From: Clostridium beijerinckii
GTDB lineage: Bacteria > Bacillota > Clostridia > Clostridiales > Clostridiaceae
Direction of reading: 5' to 3'
Length of the DNA: 64,000 nucleotides
Assembly: GCA_003129525.1 (NCBI GenBank)
Contig: CP029329.1
Span: forward strand, 3,594,001-3,658,000
Shown here: one piece after another, positions 28,493-39,690 of the stretch
Numbering within the stretch: the first letter of the stretch is position 1
How the letters are laid out: each line of letters starts with the position of its first letter
Position numbers and translations under genes: made by a program
Notes under the pieces: generated by a model
What the model saw: only the letters and a program-made list of their open reading frames with translations
Told to the model about the DNA's origin: nothing
Database searches by the model: none

Positions 28493-29087
28493 ATAAATAT
28501 GGATTTCTTCTTTTTTCATATCCTATAGTGGATGATGGTCCATGACCTGCATAAACCTCAATATTATCTCCTAGTGGAAGTAATTTTTCTTTTATATTCT
28601 TTATAAGCTGCATACCATCTCCACCTGGAAAATCACTTCTTCCAACAGATCCTTGAAATAGTGTGTCTCCTGTAAAAAGTTTATCTCCTATTAAGAAACA
28701 AATTCCTCCTGCTGTATGACCTGGGGTTTCAATAACTTTTATTACATTACTACCTAAATTTAAAGTGTCTCCTTCTTTCAAATATCCTGAAGCCTTAGGT
28801 AATGACCCAAATACAGAACTATCATTTTTTATATATTTTTCTTCTATTTCATTTATGTAAAATGGAATATTAAATTTATCAACTAATTCAACTACTCCAC
28901 CTACATGATCCATATGTCCATGGGTTAGAAGAATAAACTTTGGTTTTGCATCTAAAGATTTAATTTCTTTTTCAATTTTGTTGGGATTTCCACCCGGATC
29001 TATAATAGCAAGTTCTTTAGTATCTTCATCCATTACTAAATAGCAGTTTTCTTCATACATTCCTGCTATAAACGATTTTATAATCAA
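28491..29087 (-). CDS. MBL-fold metallohydrolase (YqgX/glyoxalase II-like)
   Basis: 198 residues. The metal-binding motif THGHMDH, a later ETPGHTAGG histidine, the FTGDTLFQGSVGRSDFPGG aspartate and a final GHGPSSTIG histidine make a complete two-metal site. The family includes hydroxyacylglutathione-hydrolase-like and persulfide-related enzymes; without glutathione the substrate in clostridia is unclear. The start is TTG at 29087 behind GGAGGAATTAAAT. It lies between hemZ and dtd in a relA-dtd-MBL-hemZ-hisS-aspS order common in Clostridium. Confidence 0.9.
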   Translation of the reverse strand: MIIKSFIAGMYEENCYLVMDEDTKELAIIDPGGNPNKIEKEIKSLDAKPKFILLTHGHMDHVGGVVELVDKFNIPFYINEIEEKYIKNDSSVFGSLPKASGYLKEGDTLNLGSNVIKVIETPGHTAGGICFLIGDKLFTGDTLFQGSVGRSDFPGGDGMQLIKNIKEKLLPLGDNIEVYAGHGPSSTIGYEKRRNPYL

Positions 29088-29116
29088 ATTTAATTCCTCC
29101 TTAAGGCATATTACAG

Positions 29117-29156
29117 AAATAGTAAGTTAGCATGCTAGTATATTGACTTATTATTT
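29117..29156 (-). terminator. Terminator-like hairpin after dtd
   Basis: AAATAGTAAGT / ACTTATTATTT stem beginning about 10 bases after the dtd stop, a diverged member of the AATAACAAG terminator family (stop-CGTATGGAAG tail). Confidence 0.55.
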
Positions 29157-29167
29157 CTTCCATACGT

Positions 29168-29617
29168 CTAAAAATTTCTTTTACTATCTAATAGTATTGT
29201 GACAGGGCCATCATTATTAATTTGAACTTTCATATCTGCACCAAATTCTCCACTTTCAACTTTTAAGTCAGATGTTTTAAGAAGTTTTAAGAATTCTTTA
29301 TAAAGCTTATTTGCTTCTTCTCCACTTTGAGCTTCCATAAAATTTGGCCTTCTACCTTTTCTGCAATCTCCATATAAAGTAAATTGAGATATGACGAGTA
29401 TTTCACCTTTAATATCTAATAGTGATAAATTCATTTTATCATTTTCATCATGAAACACTCTTAAATTAATAATCTTGTCCTTTATATAATTTAAATCTTC
29501 TACAGTATCGTCTTTAGATATTCCTATTAATACATTAAAACCTATTCCGATTTCCCCAATTATATTTTCATTAACAGAAACACTAGATGAGGTCACTCTT
29601 TGCACCACTGCTCTCAT
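29168..29617 (-). CDS. dtd: D-aminoacyl-tRNA deacylase
   Basis: Removes D-amino acids (and glycine from tRNA-Ala) mischarged on tRNA. 149 residues, normal. The N-terminus MRAVVQRVTSSSV, the SQFTLYGD catalytic segment and the cross-subunit NDGPVTI motif are all present. GGTGATATAAC precedes the ATG. It follows relA, 55 bases apart, as in most Firmicutes. Confidence 0.97.
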   Translation of the reverse strand: MRAVVQRVTSSSVSVNENIIGEIGIGFNVLIGISKDDTVEDLNYIKDKIINLRVFHDENDKMNLSLLDIKGEILVISQFTLYGDCRKGRRPNFMEAQSGEEANKLYKEFLKLLKTSDLKVESGEFGADMKVQINNDGPVTILLDSKRNF

Positions 29618-29672
29618 GTTATATCACCTTTCTAAAGCATATTCAAAAAAATAACAAGTCAGTATACCTAAG

Positions 29673-31883
29673 TTAGCTATTAACTCTATATACATCTGCT
29701 ACACCTTTTAATTTCTTTAGTCTTTTCATTAAATCTTTTAGACTATCTACTGATGTAATCTTTAATTTTACATTAATTAATGCGGATCCCTGTTTTGACA
29801 AATTTGCATTTACTGCATTTAATTGCAACTTAAGTTCTGTTATAACGCTCATAACATCTGCAAGTAATCCTTCTCTATCATCTGCTTGAACTTGAATTTC
29901 AGCAAAATAAGCTGTACCTTTTGATGATCCCCAGTTAACTTCTATAACTCTCTCTCCATCAGTATCTATAAGGTTTTGCAAATTACTACAATCTTTTCTA
30001 TGTACTGATACACCCCTGCCTTTAGTAATGTATCCCAGAATATCATCTCCAGGCACAGGACTACAGCATTTAGCAAATCTAACCATTAGATTACTTTCAC
30101 CCTTAACAGTTATTCCATAACTATTTGGTTCTGGTTGCCTTGATGATTTTGCAATTTGTTCTTCAATTGCTTTATTTAAAATTTCTTTATTCTCTTTTTC
30201 TTTATCTTTATTTATTAATCCGTTATCTTCTTTAAGCCTTGAAATAAGGGTTGATACAGAAAATCCGCCAATACCAAGTAAAGCATATAAATCATCCATT
30301 GAATGGATATTATATCGTTTCATTAATTTATCATAAATTTCACCTTTTGCAATATCTACATAATTAACACTTTGCTTCTTTAATTCTCTTTCAAGAAGTT
30401 CCTTACCCTTTACTATGTTTTCTTCCTTTTTAGCCTTTTTAAACCAAAGTTTTATTTTACTTTTAGATTGATTACTTTTTGCAATATTTAACCAATCCAT
30501 ATTAGGGCCCTTTGCATTAGGAGAAGTTAATATTTCAACAATTTCTCCAGTTTTAAGAGTATAATCGAGAGGCACTATTTTACCATTAACCTTAGCTCCT
30601 ACGCACTTATTCCCAATATCCGTATGTATTCTATACGCAAAATCTATGGGTGTAGCTTTACTACATAAATTTATTACAACTCCTTTAGGAGTAAATACAA
30701 ACACTTCATCTGAAAACAAATCTATTTTAAAGCCTTCTATAAATTCTTCTGCATCTGATGTTTCTTTTTGCCATTCCAACATATCTCTAAGCCATACAAG
30801 TTTCTTTTCAAAATCTTTTGGTTTATCTTGTTCTGGATTTCCAGTATCGCCCTCTTTATACTTCCAATGTGCGGCAATTCCATATTCTGCTGTCTTATGC
30901 ATTTCAAAAGTTCTTATTTGAATTTCAAAGGTTTTACCTTGTGGTCCAATTACAGTAGTATGTAGTGATTGATACATATTGGGCTTAGGCATGGCAATAT
31001 AATCCTTAAATCGTCCAGGAATCGGTCTATATATAGTATGGACTATGCCCAGTACTCCATAGCAATCTTTAACTGAGTCAACTAAAACTCTAATAGCTGT
31101 TAAATCAAAAATTTCCTCTATACTTTTATTCTTACTCACCATTTTTTTATAAATACTATAAAAATGTTTTGGTCTTCCATCAATTTCTGACTTTATCCCT
31201 GATGCTTCAAGCTTTTCATTTAAATCTTTTACTACTTCTTTTATATAAGCTTCTCTTTCAATCCTTTTTTCTGCAATGCTATCTACTAAATCATAATATT
31301 CTTTTTCATGTAAATATCTAAAACATAAATCTTCAAGTTCCCATTTAATTTTAGACATACCTAATCTATGAGCTAAAGGAGCATAAATATCTAATGTTTC
31401 TTTCGCCTTATTTTTTTGTTTTTTAGCTGGCATAAATTTAAGGGTTCTCATATTATGTAATCTATCTGCTAATTTTATTATTATTACCCTAATATCCTTT
31501 GCCATAGCAAGTAACATTTTTCTAACATTATCTGCTTGCTGTTCTTCTTTAGTTTTATATTCCATTTCTCCAAGTTTAGTAAGTTTAGTAACACCTTCCA
31601 CAAGATTGGCTATCTCTGCATTAAAAAGTGAAACTGTTTCATCATAAGAAAAATCTGTATCTTCTATTACATCATGTAGTAATCCAGCTACAATAGTATT
31701 TGTGTCCATGCCTAAGTCAGCTAAAATTTCAGCTACTGCTATTGGATGAATGATATAAGGTTCACCTGATTCTCTTTTTTGTTCCTTATGAGCTTCTTCA
31801 GCAAAATGATATGCTTTTTTTACCATATCAACATCAACATTATTACAATTGTTATGGATTGTCTCCAATAATTTATCAACCAT
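29673..31883 (-). CDS. relA: Bifunctional (p)ppGpp synthetase/hydrolase RelA/SpoT (Rel)
   Basis: Makes and degrades the stringent-response alarmone. 736 residues. The HD hydrolase domain (GLLHDVIEDT, about 64-73; RLHNMRTL) is intact, the synthetase domain has YQSLHTTV and the EIQIRT element, and TGS (VFTPKG, about 400) and a C-terminal ACT domain follow. The intact HD site and length argue for a bifunctional long Rel. AAGGAGAGC precedes the start. It is downstream of apt, the conserved neighbour. Confidence 0.96.
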   Translation of the reverse strand: MVDKLLETIHNNCNNVDVDMVKKAYHFAEEAHKEQKRESGEPYIIHPIAVAEILADLGMDTNTIVAGLLHDVIEDTDFSYDETVSLFNAEIANLVEGVTKLTKLGEMEYKTKEEQQADNVRKMLLAMAKDIRVIIIKLADRLHNMRTLKFMPAKKQKNKAKETLDIYAPLAHRLGMSKIKWELEDLCFRYLHEKEYYDLVDSIAEKRIEREAYIKEVVKDLNEKLEASGIKSEIDGRPKHFYSIYKKMVSKNKSIEEIFDLTAIRVLVDSVKDCYGVLGIVHTIYRPIPGRFKDYIAMPKPNMYQSLHTTVIGPQGKTFEIQIRTFEMHKTAEYGIAAHWKYKEGDTGNPEQDKPKDFEKKLVWLRDMLEWQKETSDAEEFIEGFKIDLFSDEVFVFTPKGVVINLCSKATPIDFAYRIHTDIGNKCVGAKVNGKIVPLDYTLKTGEIVEILTSPNAKGPNMDWLNIAKSNQSKSKIKLWFKKAKKEENIVKGKELLERELKKQSVNYVDIAKGEIYDKLMKRYNIHSMDDLYALLGIGGFSVSTLISRLKEDNGLINKDKEKENKEILNKAIEEQIAKSSRQPEPNSYGITVKGESNLMVRFAKCCSPVPGDDILGYITKGRGVSVHRKDCSNLQNLIDTDGERVIEVNWGSSKGTAYFAEIQVQADDREGLLADVMSVITELKLQLNAVNANLSKQGSALINVKLKITSVDSLKDLMKRLKKLKGVADVYRVNS

Positions 31884-31928
31884 AAGGATTGCTCTCCTTC
31901 TATATTAATTCGTTAAAAAATAAATTCA

Positions 31929-31952
31929 AAGGCTGGTTTAATAACCAGCCTT
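31929..31952. terminator. Hairpin between apt and relA
   Basis: AAGGCTGGTT / AACCAGCCTT with a 4-nt loop; moderate T-richness on each side. Probably ends some apt transcripts. Confidence 0.6.
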
Positions 31953-32103
31953 ATTTTCTAATAATTATATAATATTTTAGAATTATTTTCAATAAGGCAT
32001 TCGAATCTACCTAAAATATTTAAAAGAAATACTAACCTTACAAATTAAGTTTCATAAGGTCACATAAAAATAATCATCCAAAAATCAAAAAATATTATTT
32101 AAA

Positions 32104-32622
32104 TTAAACATCATATTTAACTAATGATAATACATCGTAACCTTTAAGTTTATCTTTTCCATTAAGTTCTGTTAATTCTATTACAAAATCTAGCGATGCA
32201 ACTTCTCCACCTACTTGCTCTATTAACTTAACAACACCTTCTACAGTGCCTCCTGTTGCTAATAAATCATCTACAATTGCAACTCTTTGACCAGGTTTAA
32301 TAGCATCTTTATGAATTTGAAGTTGGTCTTCTCCATATTCTAATCCATAATTAATTGAAATAGTCTCCCCAGGCAATTTCCCTGGCTTTCTTACAGGAAT
32401 AAATCCTATCCCTAAAGCATATGCTACAGGAACGCCGAAAATAAAACCTCTTGCTTCTGGTCCTACTATCAAATCAATTTTCTTGTCCTTTATGTGATTT
32501 ATGATTTGATCAATAGCTTCCTTCAATGCTTCTCCATCAGATATTAATGTTGTTATGTCTTTAAAACTAATTCCTTCTTTAGGGAAATTATCTATTACTC
32601 GTATTTTTTCTTTTAAATTCAT
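32104..32622 (-). CDS. apt: Adenine phosphoribosyltransferase
   Basis: Converts adenine and PRPP to AMP in purine salvage. 172 residues, normal length. Start [18 protein letters not shown], the [11 protein letters not shown] loop and the PRPP-binding [10 protein letters not shown] are present. GGAGGAATAAAA precedes the ATG. It lies between the RecJ-like gene and relA, a common firmicute order (recJ-apt-relA). Confidence 0.97.
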   Translation of the reverse strand: MNLKEKIRVIDNFPKEGISFKDITTLISDGEALKEAIDQIINHIKDKKIDLIVGPEARGFIFGVPVAYALGIGFIPVRKPGKLPGETISINYGLEYGEDQLQIHKDAIKPGQRVAIVDDLLATGGTVEGVVKLIEQVGGEVASLDFVIELTELNGKDKLKGYDVLSLVKYDV

Positions 32623-32711
32623 TTTTATTCCTCCATAGCATTCATTTTAATATATCTCAAATTTGTGATTAAATTTTAAACAATACAATATATAATATAT
32701 GCAGCTAACTA

Positions 32712-33581
32712 TTATATATAATTTAGAGGATTAGTCCTCTTTAAACTATATAAATATTTAATAATTTGATTCGCTCTATCTTTATCATTTGTTGTTAATA
32801 ATTCTAAAACAATTCTCGCATTATCCATAATTCCAACTGCCCCTATAGGCGGGATTATAAATTCTATTATTTTATTTATGCCATCATTATCAAATTCTTC
32901 TATATTATTAAATTCTATTATTGATCTCAACCCATTATTATTAGTATTCATTAAGAATTTATTTCCTTCTTTAATTAATACCCCATTTTCCCCTTTAGCC
33001 GATACTTTTGACCACTGTATACCAATAAGTATTAAATCTAAATACTTATTTATACTCTTCATATTGTAATAAATAGCGATAGCTTGCATTAATTTAAATG
33101 CTAATCCACTAGTAGATAAATTTTTATATCTATACTGACAACCCTTTTGATTTGGATTAATGTAAATGTAATCATTCACTAAGTCACTTTCCTCATTTTC
33201 AACAACAATTAAATCTATATCTAATTCCTTGCATAAATTTACTTCTTCTTGAGACTTCAATCCTACACCTAAAGTTATTAAAAGTTCAGCACCTAAAAAA
33301 TCCACATTATCTCTTATATCTATTGAATTTATTACAGCATCATTTTCCTGTCTATCATATATAACATACTCAACATCAGCATTTAAATATTTTAAAACCA
33401 GAATTAATGATGAAACTGCACAAATCCCATCAACATTATATGTACCATAGACAACTATTTTTTGTCTATTATTTACAGCTAAAGCTAATCTCTCTATTGC
33501 TTTGTTCATACCTTTAAGTATAAATGGGTTATATCCAGTAATATAATTCGGACAATATATACTTTCCCAGAATTTACGCAT
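32712..33581 (-). CDS. RecJ-like protein lacking all catalytic residues (DHH-domain pseudoenzyme)
   Basis: 289 residues, against about 560-800 for RecJ. The first half aligns with the RecJ DHH domain: NPFILKGMNKAIERLALAV, VVYGTYNVDGICAVSSLILV, KNLSTSGLAFKLMQA. RecJ has GDYDVDG, VDCG and DHH here; this protein has GTYNVDG (one Asp of the pair kept), LGVG and ENE, so the metal site is gone. The C-terminal DHHA1 and OB parts are missing too. Yet the frame is clean, GGAGG stands before the ATG, and the position (secF-recJ-apt-relA) is kept. It probably has a structural or binding role, or is a late stage of decay. It is not expected to be a nuclease. Confidence 0.78.
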   Translation of the reverse strand: MRKFWESIYCPNYITGYNPFILKGMNKAIERLALAVNNRQKIVVYGTYNVDGICAVSSLILVLKYLNADVEYVIYDRQENDAVINSIDIRDNVDFLGAELLITLGVGLKSQEEVNLCKELDIDLIVVENEESDLVNDYIYINPNQKGCQYRYKNLSTSGLAFKLMQAIAIYYNMKSINKYLDLILIGIQWSKVSAKGENGVLIKEGNKFLMNTNNNGLRSIIEFNNIEEFDNDGINKIIEFIIPPIGAVGIMDNARIVLELLTTNDKDRANQIIKYLYSLKRTNPLNYI

Positions 33582-33659
33582 GGCTTATTCCTCCATAAAA
33601 TTAGAAAACACCTTTATTATAAATGATTATAGTAATTTTTACAATTATTTTGTTAACAA

Positions 33660-33690
33660 ATTAAAAAACCTCCATTTAGTGCTGGAGGTC
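33660..33690 (-). terminator. Terminator of secD-secF
   Basis: ACCTCC / GGAGGT stem followed by TTTTTTAA on the minus strand, about 20 bases after the secF stop. Confidence 0.8.
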
Positions 33691-33708
33691 TCTATTATTT
33701 TCCAGTAA

Positions 33709-34584
33709 TTAAGCTCTTTGTAGTTTTCCTTTTTTGTTTTCAATTTTATCTTTTAAATATACCCATACTGGTGATGCTATGCATATTGAAGAATATGCTC
33801 CAGTTATAATACCTATTATTAAAGGAATAGTAAATTCTCTAACTGATGGTACTAATATATTAATAGCAATTATTGTTATTAATGTTGATAATGATGTATA
33901 TATTGATCTCGTCATGGTCTCTGTCAAACTTATATTAGCAACTTCACTTGAATTTGTTCTTCTCATTTTCTTAACATTTTCTCTTATTCTATCAAAAATT
34001 ACTATTGTATCATTCATAGAATAACCTACTATAGTGAGTATTGCTGCAATAAATGGTGTGTTTACAGGAATATTAAATATTGCATAAACACAAACAGTTA
34101 TTACTATATCATGTATTGTAGCAGTTAAAGCCGCAACTCCAAATTTGAATTCAAATCTTATAGCTATATATATTAGCATTACAACAAAAGATGCAAGTAA
34201 AGCTAATATTGAGTTTCTTGTTAACTCTTTTCCTATTGATGAACCTATTTCATTTTGTTCAATTAATGCTGTATCTTCTAATTGATACTTATCTTTTAAA
34301 TCAGTCATAATTGATGCTACTTTATCACTATCAAGATCTGCTGACTTTATTTCGTATTCATAATTATCAGCTGTATTTGTAGAAGCATCTGGTGCATAAG
34401 TTTTAACTATTGCATCAACATCTTCTTTATTAATATTTTCATTTAATTGAATTGATACTTCCGTACCACCTTTAAAATCTATTCCAAAGTTTAATCCTCT
34501 AAAACATAAGAATCCTACGCCAATTACAATAATGATTAAGGAAATTGAAAACCATATTTTTGATTTTTCCATTATCTTAAGCAT
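33709..34584 (-). CDS. secF: Protein translocase subunit SecF
   Basis: 291 residues from the ATG at 34584, which overlaps the last codons of secD and follows GGGGGTTAAGGAAC; the longer frame to 34617 lies inside secD. Six membrane helices are arranged as in the SecDF family, with FGIDFKGGTEVSIQL after the first helix and the periplasmic loop that follows. SecDF uses the proton or sodium gradient to help pull secreted proteins across the membrane. It is translationally coupled to secD. Confidence 0.95.
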   Translation of the reverse strand: MLKIMEKSKIWFSISLIIIVIGVGFLCFRGLNFGIDFKGGTEVSIQLNENINKEDVDAIVKTYAPDASTNTADNYEYEIKSADLDSDKVASIMTDLKDKYQLEDTALIEQNEIGSSIGKELTRNSILALLASFVVMLIYIAIRFEFKFGVAALTATIHDIVITVCVYAIFNIPVNTPFIAAILTIVGYSMNDTIVIFDRIRENVKKMRRTNSSEVANISLTETMTRSIYTSLSTLITIIAINILVPSVREFTIPLIIGIITGAYSSICIASPVWVYLKDKIENKKGKLQRA

Positions 34585-35842
34585 GTTCCTTAACCCCCTT
34601 TTTCTTGCTAACTCCAAATTGTGATAATCTATTTAATATGCCACTGTTTACGGCTAAACGAACAAGTAATTCCGTTACTACTAAAGCAGTAAACATGCTT
34701 ATAATTATACCTATCATAAGGGTGATAGCAAATCCTTTAACTGAACCTGACCCTATAAAATATAGAATTAATGCTGAAAGTAGTGTTGTTACATTGGAAT
34801 CCACTATTGAAGACATAGCATTTTCTGATCCTTTTTTAATTGCGGATTTAATAGATATTCCTTTAAGTAACTCCTCTTTAGTTCTTTCAAAAATTAATAT
34901 ATTTGCATCAACAGCCATACCAATAGTAAGTAGTAATGCTGCTATACCTGGCAGTGTTAATGTTACTCCTACTTCTATAAAAATAAGAAGTATAAGAACT
35001 ATATATAATGTTAATGCAACATTCGCAAGTAATCCTTCAACTCTATAATTAACAACCATAAGTAGGAAAACTAACACTATTCCTATTGTTCCTGCTTTAA
35101 CAGCATTTGGGAACGCTGTAGCTCCCAATTGAGCTCCAACATTTTTAACTTCAACTGCTTTTACTGGTACAGGAAGCGCTCCTGAATTAATTAATCCTGC
35201 AGTAGCTTTACATTCTTCCAATGTACTACTTCCAGTAATAACTGCTTTACCATCATTGATTTGTACTTGTACAGTAGGTTGTGATATCACTTCATCATCA
35301 AGATTAATAGATATTGTTTGCCCTATATACTTTCCTGTAGCTTCTGCAAATTTTCGTTGTCCTTCTTCGTTAAATTCTAGGGCAATTTCATATCCACCCT
35401 TTTCTTGGTTCATTTGAGCCGTTGCTTTTTTAACATCTAAACCTGTTAAAATTTCTGTTCCATCTGGTCCTTTAAAACTTAAGTTACCTGATTTTTTTAA
35501 GCTCTCTACTATTTCTTTAGAATTAGTTAGTCCTGGGACATCTACTCTAACTCTTTTGTCACCTTCTGTTGTAACAATTGTTTCAGCAACTCCAAGTTTG
35601 TTTACCCTTAGAGCTAAATGTTCTTTAGTGCTTTTTAATTCTTCTGCAGTTACTGTATCTTTTTGAATTTCCATAAGGACAGAAACTCCACCTTGTAAAT
35701 CAAGTCCTCTAGTTATTACTTTATCAAAGGATTTAAATTCATATCCGCCTATGACAAATCCCTTAAAGCCTGCAAAAGCTAATCCTACAATTACAGCAAT
35801 AATTAATATAAATAATGCTGTACTTTTGCCTTTCTTTTTCAT
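34577..35842 (-). CDS. secD: Protein translocase subunit SecD
   Basis: 421 residues, shorter than Gram-negative SecD and normal for clostridia. The first helix leads to RGLDLQGGVSVLMEIQ, the external domain with the RVDVPGL pattern follows, and the C-terminal five helices contain ALLLTIGMAVDANILIFERTKEEL, the RND-type signature. It works with SecF and YajC on the SecYEG channel. It overlaps secF by 8 bases, and yajC lies two genes upstream. Confidence 0.96.
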   Translation of the reverse strand: MKKKGKSTALFILIIAVIVGLAFAGFKGFVIGGYEFKSFDKVITRGLDLQGGVSVLMEIQKDTVTAEELKSTKEHLALRVNKLGVAETIVTTEGDKRVRVDVPGLTNSKEIVESLKKSGNLSFKGPDGTEILTGLDVKKATAQMNQEKGGYEIALEFNEEGQRKFAEATGKYIGQTISINLDDEVISQPTVQVQINDGKAVITGSSTLEECKATAGLINSGALPVPVKAVEVKNVGAQLGATAFPNAVKAGTIGIVLVFLLMVVNYRVEGLLANVALTLYIVLILLIFIEVGVTLTLPGIAALLLTIGMAVDANILIFERTKEELLKGISIKSAIKKGSENAMSSIVDSNVTTLLSALILYFIGSGSVKGFAITLMIGIIISMFTALVVTELLVRLAVNSGILNRLSQFGVSKKKGVKEHA

Positions 35843-36051
35843 GTTAATCCCCCTCTGTACATTATATCTTTTCCTTAATTAGTATTGTATATATTCCTCA
35901 TAAGAAAATTTCGAATGATAATTCGGTCAACTTTTTATATTGTTATGTAAAATACTTAAATATTTAAAATTAAGAAAATAAAACTCTATCTCAAAGTATT
36001 ATTTATTCTTAATTTTAAATATTATTATACTCATATGTTGACACATTGTTC
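35843..36051 (-). promoter_or_regulatory. Long leader of secD-secF with a large inverted repeat
   Basis: About 200 nt between the promoter and secD. It contains a 15-bp stem ATTTAAAATTAAGAA / TTCTTAATTTTAAAT (35961-36021) with a loop of about 29 nt and no T-run after it. No coding frame is seen. Confidence 0.5.
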
Positions 36052-36080
36052 ATTATAGCACACTATAATTTCTTAATAAA
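36052..36080 (-). promoter_or_regulatory. Possible extended -10 promoter of secD-secF
   Basis: Minus strand TGCTATAAT (extended -10; TATAAT at 36052-36057) with a poor -35 (TTTATT) 17 bp upstream. Confidence 0.55.
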
Positions 36081-36196
36081 GTCTTTTATTTATCCATGTA
36101 TCTAACTAAAAATTCCTATAAAATCCACCTAAGAATCATCTTGAATTCGATGTAAATTCTTTTTATCCTAATAACGTTAATTTTACGTAAAATATC

Positions 36197-36565
36197 TTAT
36201 AAATTTATTCCCAACATTCCAGCAAGAGTACCTACGATTAATGCTATGACAAGTTTAGTTAAATCAAAAAGCTTAAAAGTTATTTCACCAGTAAAACTAC
36301 TAGATATTATAAATAATACCAAGTAATATCCAAGGGCTACTCCAAAACCTACAAACCATCCTTTTGCTTGATTTTTTCTTGCGCCTATTATTGCACCTAA
36401 ACTTATGCTGCATAAAGATATTATTACATATATCATGTTAAAAATACCTTTACTAAATACTAGTTTGGTCATCAATAAAGATAAGACTGAAATTCCTATA
36501 AAGCTAAGAATTATAGTTCCTAAAGTACCTTTTACTACTGATTTTAAGTATTTACTATTTTCCAT
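36197..36565 (-). CDS. TIGR04086-family membrane protein (YrzE-like)
   Basis: 122 residues from the ATG at 36565; the earlier in-frame ATG (36586) overlaps the ribosome site GGGGGTG. Four hydrophobic helices are seen, with NSKYLKSVVKGTLGTIILSF at the start and GARKNQAKGWFVGFGVALGY before helix 3. It matches the small TIGR04086 membrane family found between yajC and spoVB/secDF in Firmicutes. The function is unknown. It is next to yajC. Confidence 0.8.
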   Translation of the reverse strand: MENSKYLKSVVKGTLGTIILSFIGISVLSLLMTKLVFSKGIFNMIYVIISLCSISLGAIIGARKNQAKGWFVGFGVALGYYLVLFIISSSFTGEITFKLFDLTKLVIALIVGTLAGMLGINL

Positions 36566-36618
36566 TAAAATAACACCCCCTAACACTTCATTTTATGATG
36601 TATTAAAGGGCATTATGA

Positions 36619-36897
36619 TTAATCTGCTTTTACTTTATGTGATATTCCACTCTTATCAAACTTAATTCTAGTTTTAGCAGTGCTTGTTTCAAGAGTAATA
36701 CTTTTTTCATCTATATGTGTAATCTTTCCAATGATTCCACCTCTTGTTACAACTTCATCATTTATTTTTAATTCCTCAAGCATACCTTGATATTTCTTTT
36801 TTCTTTTCTTTTCAGGTAATATGAGTAAAAAATAAAAAACTATAAACACTAGTATAAAAGGAACTACGTTAATAAGTAATGCTGATATATTATCCAT
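36619..36897 (-). CDS. yajC: Preprotein translocase subunit YajC
   Basis: 92 residues: one N-terminal helix (PFILVFIVFYFLLILPEKKRKKK), then a small beta domain with KINDEVVTRGGIIGKITHID. Accessory partner of SecDF. It lies after tgt and before the TIGR04086 gene, as in Bacillus (tgt-yrbF). GGAGGAGAA precedes the ATG. Confidence 0.94.
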   Translation of the reverse strand: MDNISALLINVVPFILVFIVFYFLLILPEKKRKKKYQGMLEELKINDEVVTRGGIIGKITHIDEKSITLETSTAKTRIKFDKSGISHKVKAD

Positions 36898-37105
36898 TCT
36901 TCTCCTCCAAATTCATTTTTTAATATTTCTTTATTGTATGATAAGAAGTTTACATTTTTTTAAGTTTAATGTCAATATACACCAGTATTTATTGCATATC
37001 TTTAACTAGTAATTTATGCATATTTAAAAACAAAATTCGTAAGATTCTACAAATATTTATTGATTAATTAATATTTGGGTATTTACAATTAAATATTGAA
37101 TCCCC

Positions 37106-38257
<1,152 letters not shown>

Positions 38258-38445
38258 TTAATTATAATTTTTTGGCATCTTAAGAAAATAACTAAAGATC
38301 CCTTATATAATTGAAACATTTGATTATGTCACCTCATCAATGTAATCAAAACTGCACATGATAATTTTCAATGTTCAATGATCAATTGTCAATGATAGGA
38401 ACTGTCCACTTAATTGATTATTGAACCTTGAGCATTGACAATTGT

Positions 38446-39471
38446 TTATTTAATAAACATAGCATCTCCAAATGAGAAAAATCTATATTTTTCATTTACT
38501 GCTTCTTTATATGCATTCATAACATTATCTCTTCCAGCTAAAGTCGAAACAAGCATTATTAATGTTGATTGTGGCAAATGGAAGTTTGTTATTAAATTAT
38601 CCACTACTTTAAATTTATATCCTGGATATATAAAAATATTAGTCCATCCGCTTTGTTCTTTAACAAATCCATTGTTATCACCAATAGTTTCTAAAGTTCT
38701 TGTTGATGTTGTTCCAACAGAAATAACAGCATTCCCTCTTTTTTTAGTCTCATTTATTATAGCTGCACTTTCTTTAGAAAGCATATAAAATTCTGAATGC
38801 ATCTCATGTTCTTCTAAAGACTCAACCTTTACTGGTCTAAAAGTTCCAAGTCCAACATGCAAAGTTAAATAAACTATATTTATACCCTTGTCTTTTATTT
38901 CTGCTAATAATTCTGTTGTAAAGTGAAGTCCTGCAGTTGGTGCTGCAGCTGAGCCATTTTCTTTCGAATAAACTGTTTGATATCTTTCTCTATCTTCTAA
39001 TCTTTCATGAATATATGGAGGCAATGGCATTTCACCAAGTGCATCTAATACTTCTTCAAATATTCCATCATAGAAAAATTCAATAATTCTATTTCCATCA
39101 TCTTTGACTTCTACTACTTCAGCTTTTAATTTTCCGTCTCCAAATGTAAACTTTCTGCCTACTCTTGCAGATTTACCTGGCTTTGCTAAGCATTCCCACT
39201 TATCTTTTTCAATTCTCTTAAGCAAAAGAAATTCTATTTTCCCGTGTGTATCTTCTTTTTCACCAATTAATCTTGCTGGCATTACTCTTGTATTATTTAA
39301 TACTAAAGTATCTCCTTCATTCAAATATCCTACAATATCATGAAATTTCTTATGATTAATTTCTCCAGTTTCTTTATCTAAAACCATAAGTCTTGATGAA
39401 TCTCTTTGTTCTAGAGGGTGTTGAGCTATTAACTCTTCTGGTAAATAAAAATCAAAATCTTTTACGTTCAT
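38446..39471 (-). CDS. queA: S-adenosylmethionine:tRNA ribosyltransferase-isomerase
   Basis: Transfers ribose from SAM to preQ1-tRNA, forming epoxyqueuosine. 341 residues: [25 protein letters not shown], the [12 protein letters not shown] motif and [18 protein letters not shown] are diagnostic. It lies upstream of tgt and downstream of ruvB. Its upstream region contains 16 copies of an 8-bp repeat, which sets the distance to any promoter or to ruvB. Confidence 0.97.
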   Translation of the reverse strand: MNVKDFDFYLPEELIAQHPLEQRDSSRLMVLDKETGEINHKKFHDIVGYLNEGDTLVLNNTRVMPARLIGEKEDTHGKIEFLLLKRIEKDKWECLAKPGKSARVGRKFTFGDGKLKAEVVEVKDDGNRIIEFFYDGIFEEVLDALGEMPLPPYIHERLEDRERYQTVYSKENGSAAAPTAGLHFTTELLAEIKDKGINIVYLTLHVGLGTFRPVKVESLEEHEMHSEFYMLSKESAAIINETKKRGNAVISVGTTSTRTLETIGDNNGFVKEQSGWTNIFIYPGYKFKVVDNLITNFHLPQSTLIMLVSTLAGRDNVMNAYKEAVNEKYRFFSFGDAMFIK

Positions 39472-39511
39472 TTATTAATCTTCTCCTAACTAAAACCTAT
39501 ATTATTACTAT

Positions 39512-39639
39512 AAATTCTTAAATTCTTAAATTCTTAAATTCTTAAATTCTTAAATTCTTAAATTCTTAAATTCTTAAATTCTTAAATTCTTAAATTCTTA
39601 AATTCTTAAATTCTTAAATTCTTAAATTCTTAAATTCTT
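39512..39639. repeat. Octamer tandem repeat, 16 perfect copies of AAATTCTT
   Basis: 128 bases of exact AAATTCTT units (AAGAATTT on the minus, coding-direction strand), between ruvB and queA. It starts 41 bases upstream of the queA start. Perfect copies mean recent expansion and a high chance of length change. No coding frame crosses it. Confidence 0.97.
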
Positions 39640-39690
39640 GTGATTTTACTATAATATAATTATTTATCAATATAATTTGAAAAATGTTTT

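Noticed and set aside
30646..30965. Plus-strand frames inside relA
   Set aside because: Shadows of the coding strand; no ribosome site and no protein-like pattern.
39512..39639. CRISPR array
   Set aside because: Units are contiguous octamers without spacers; a simple tandem repeat.
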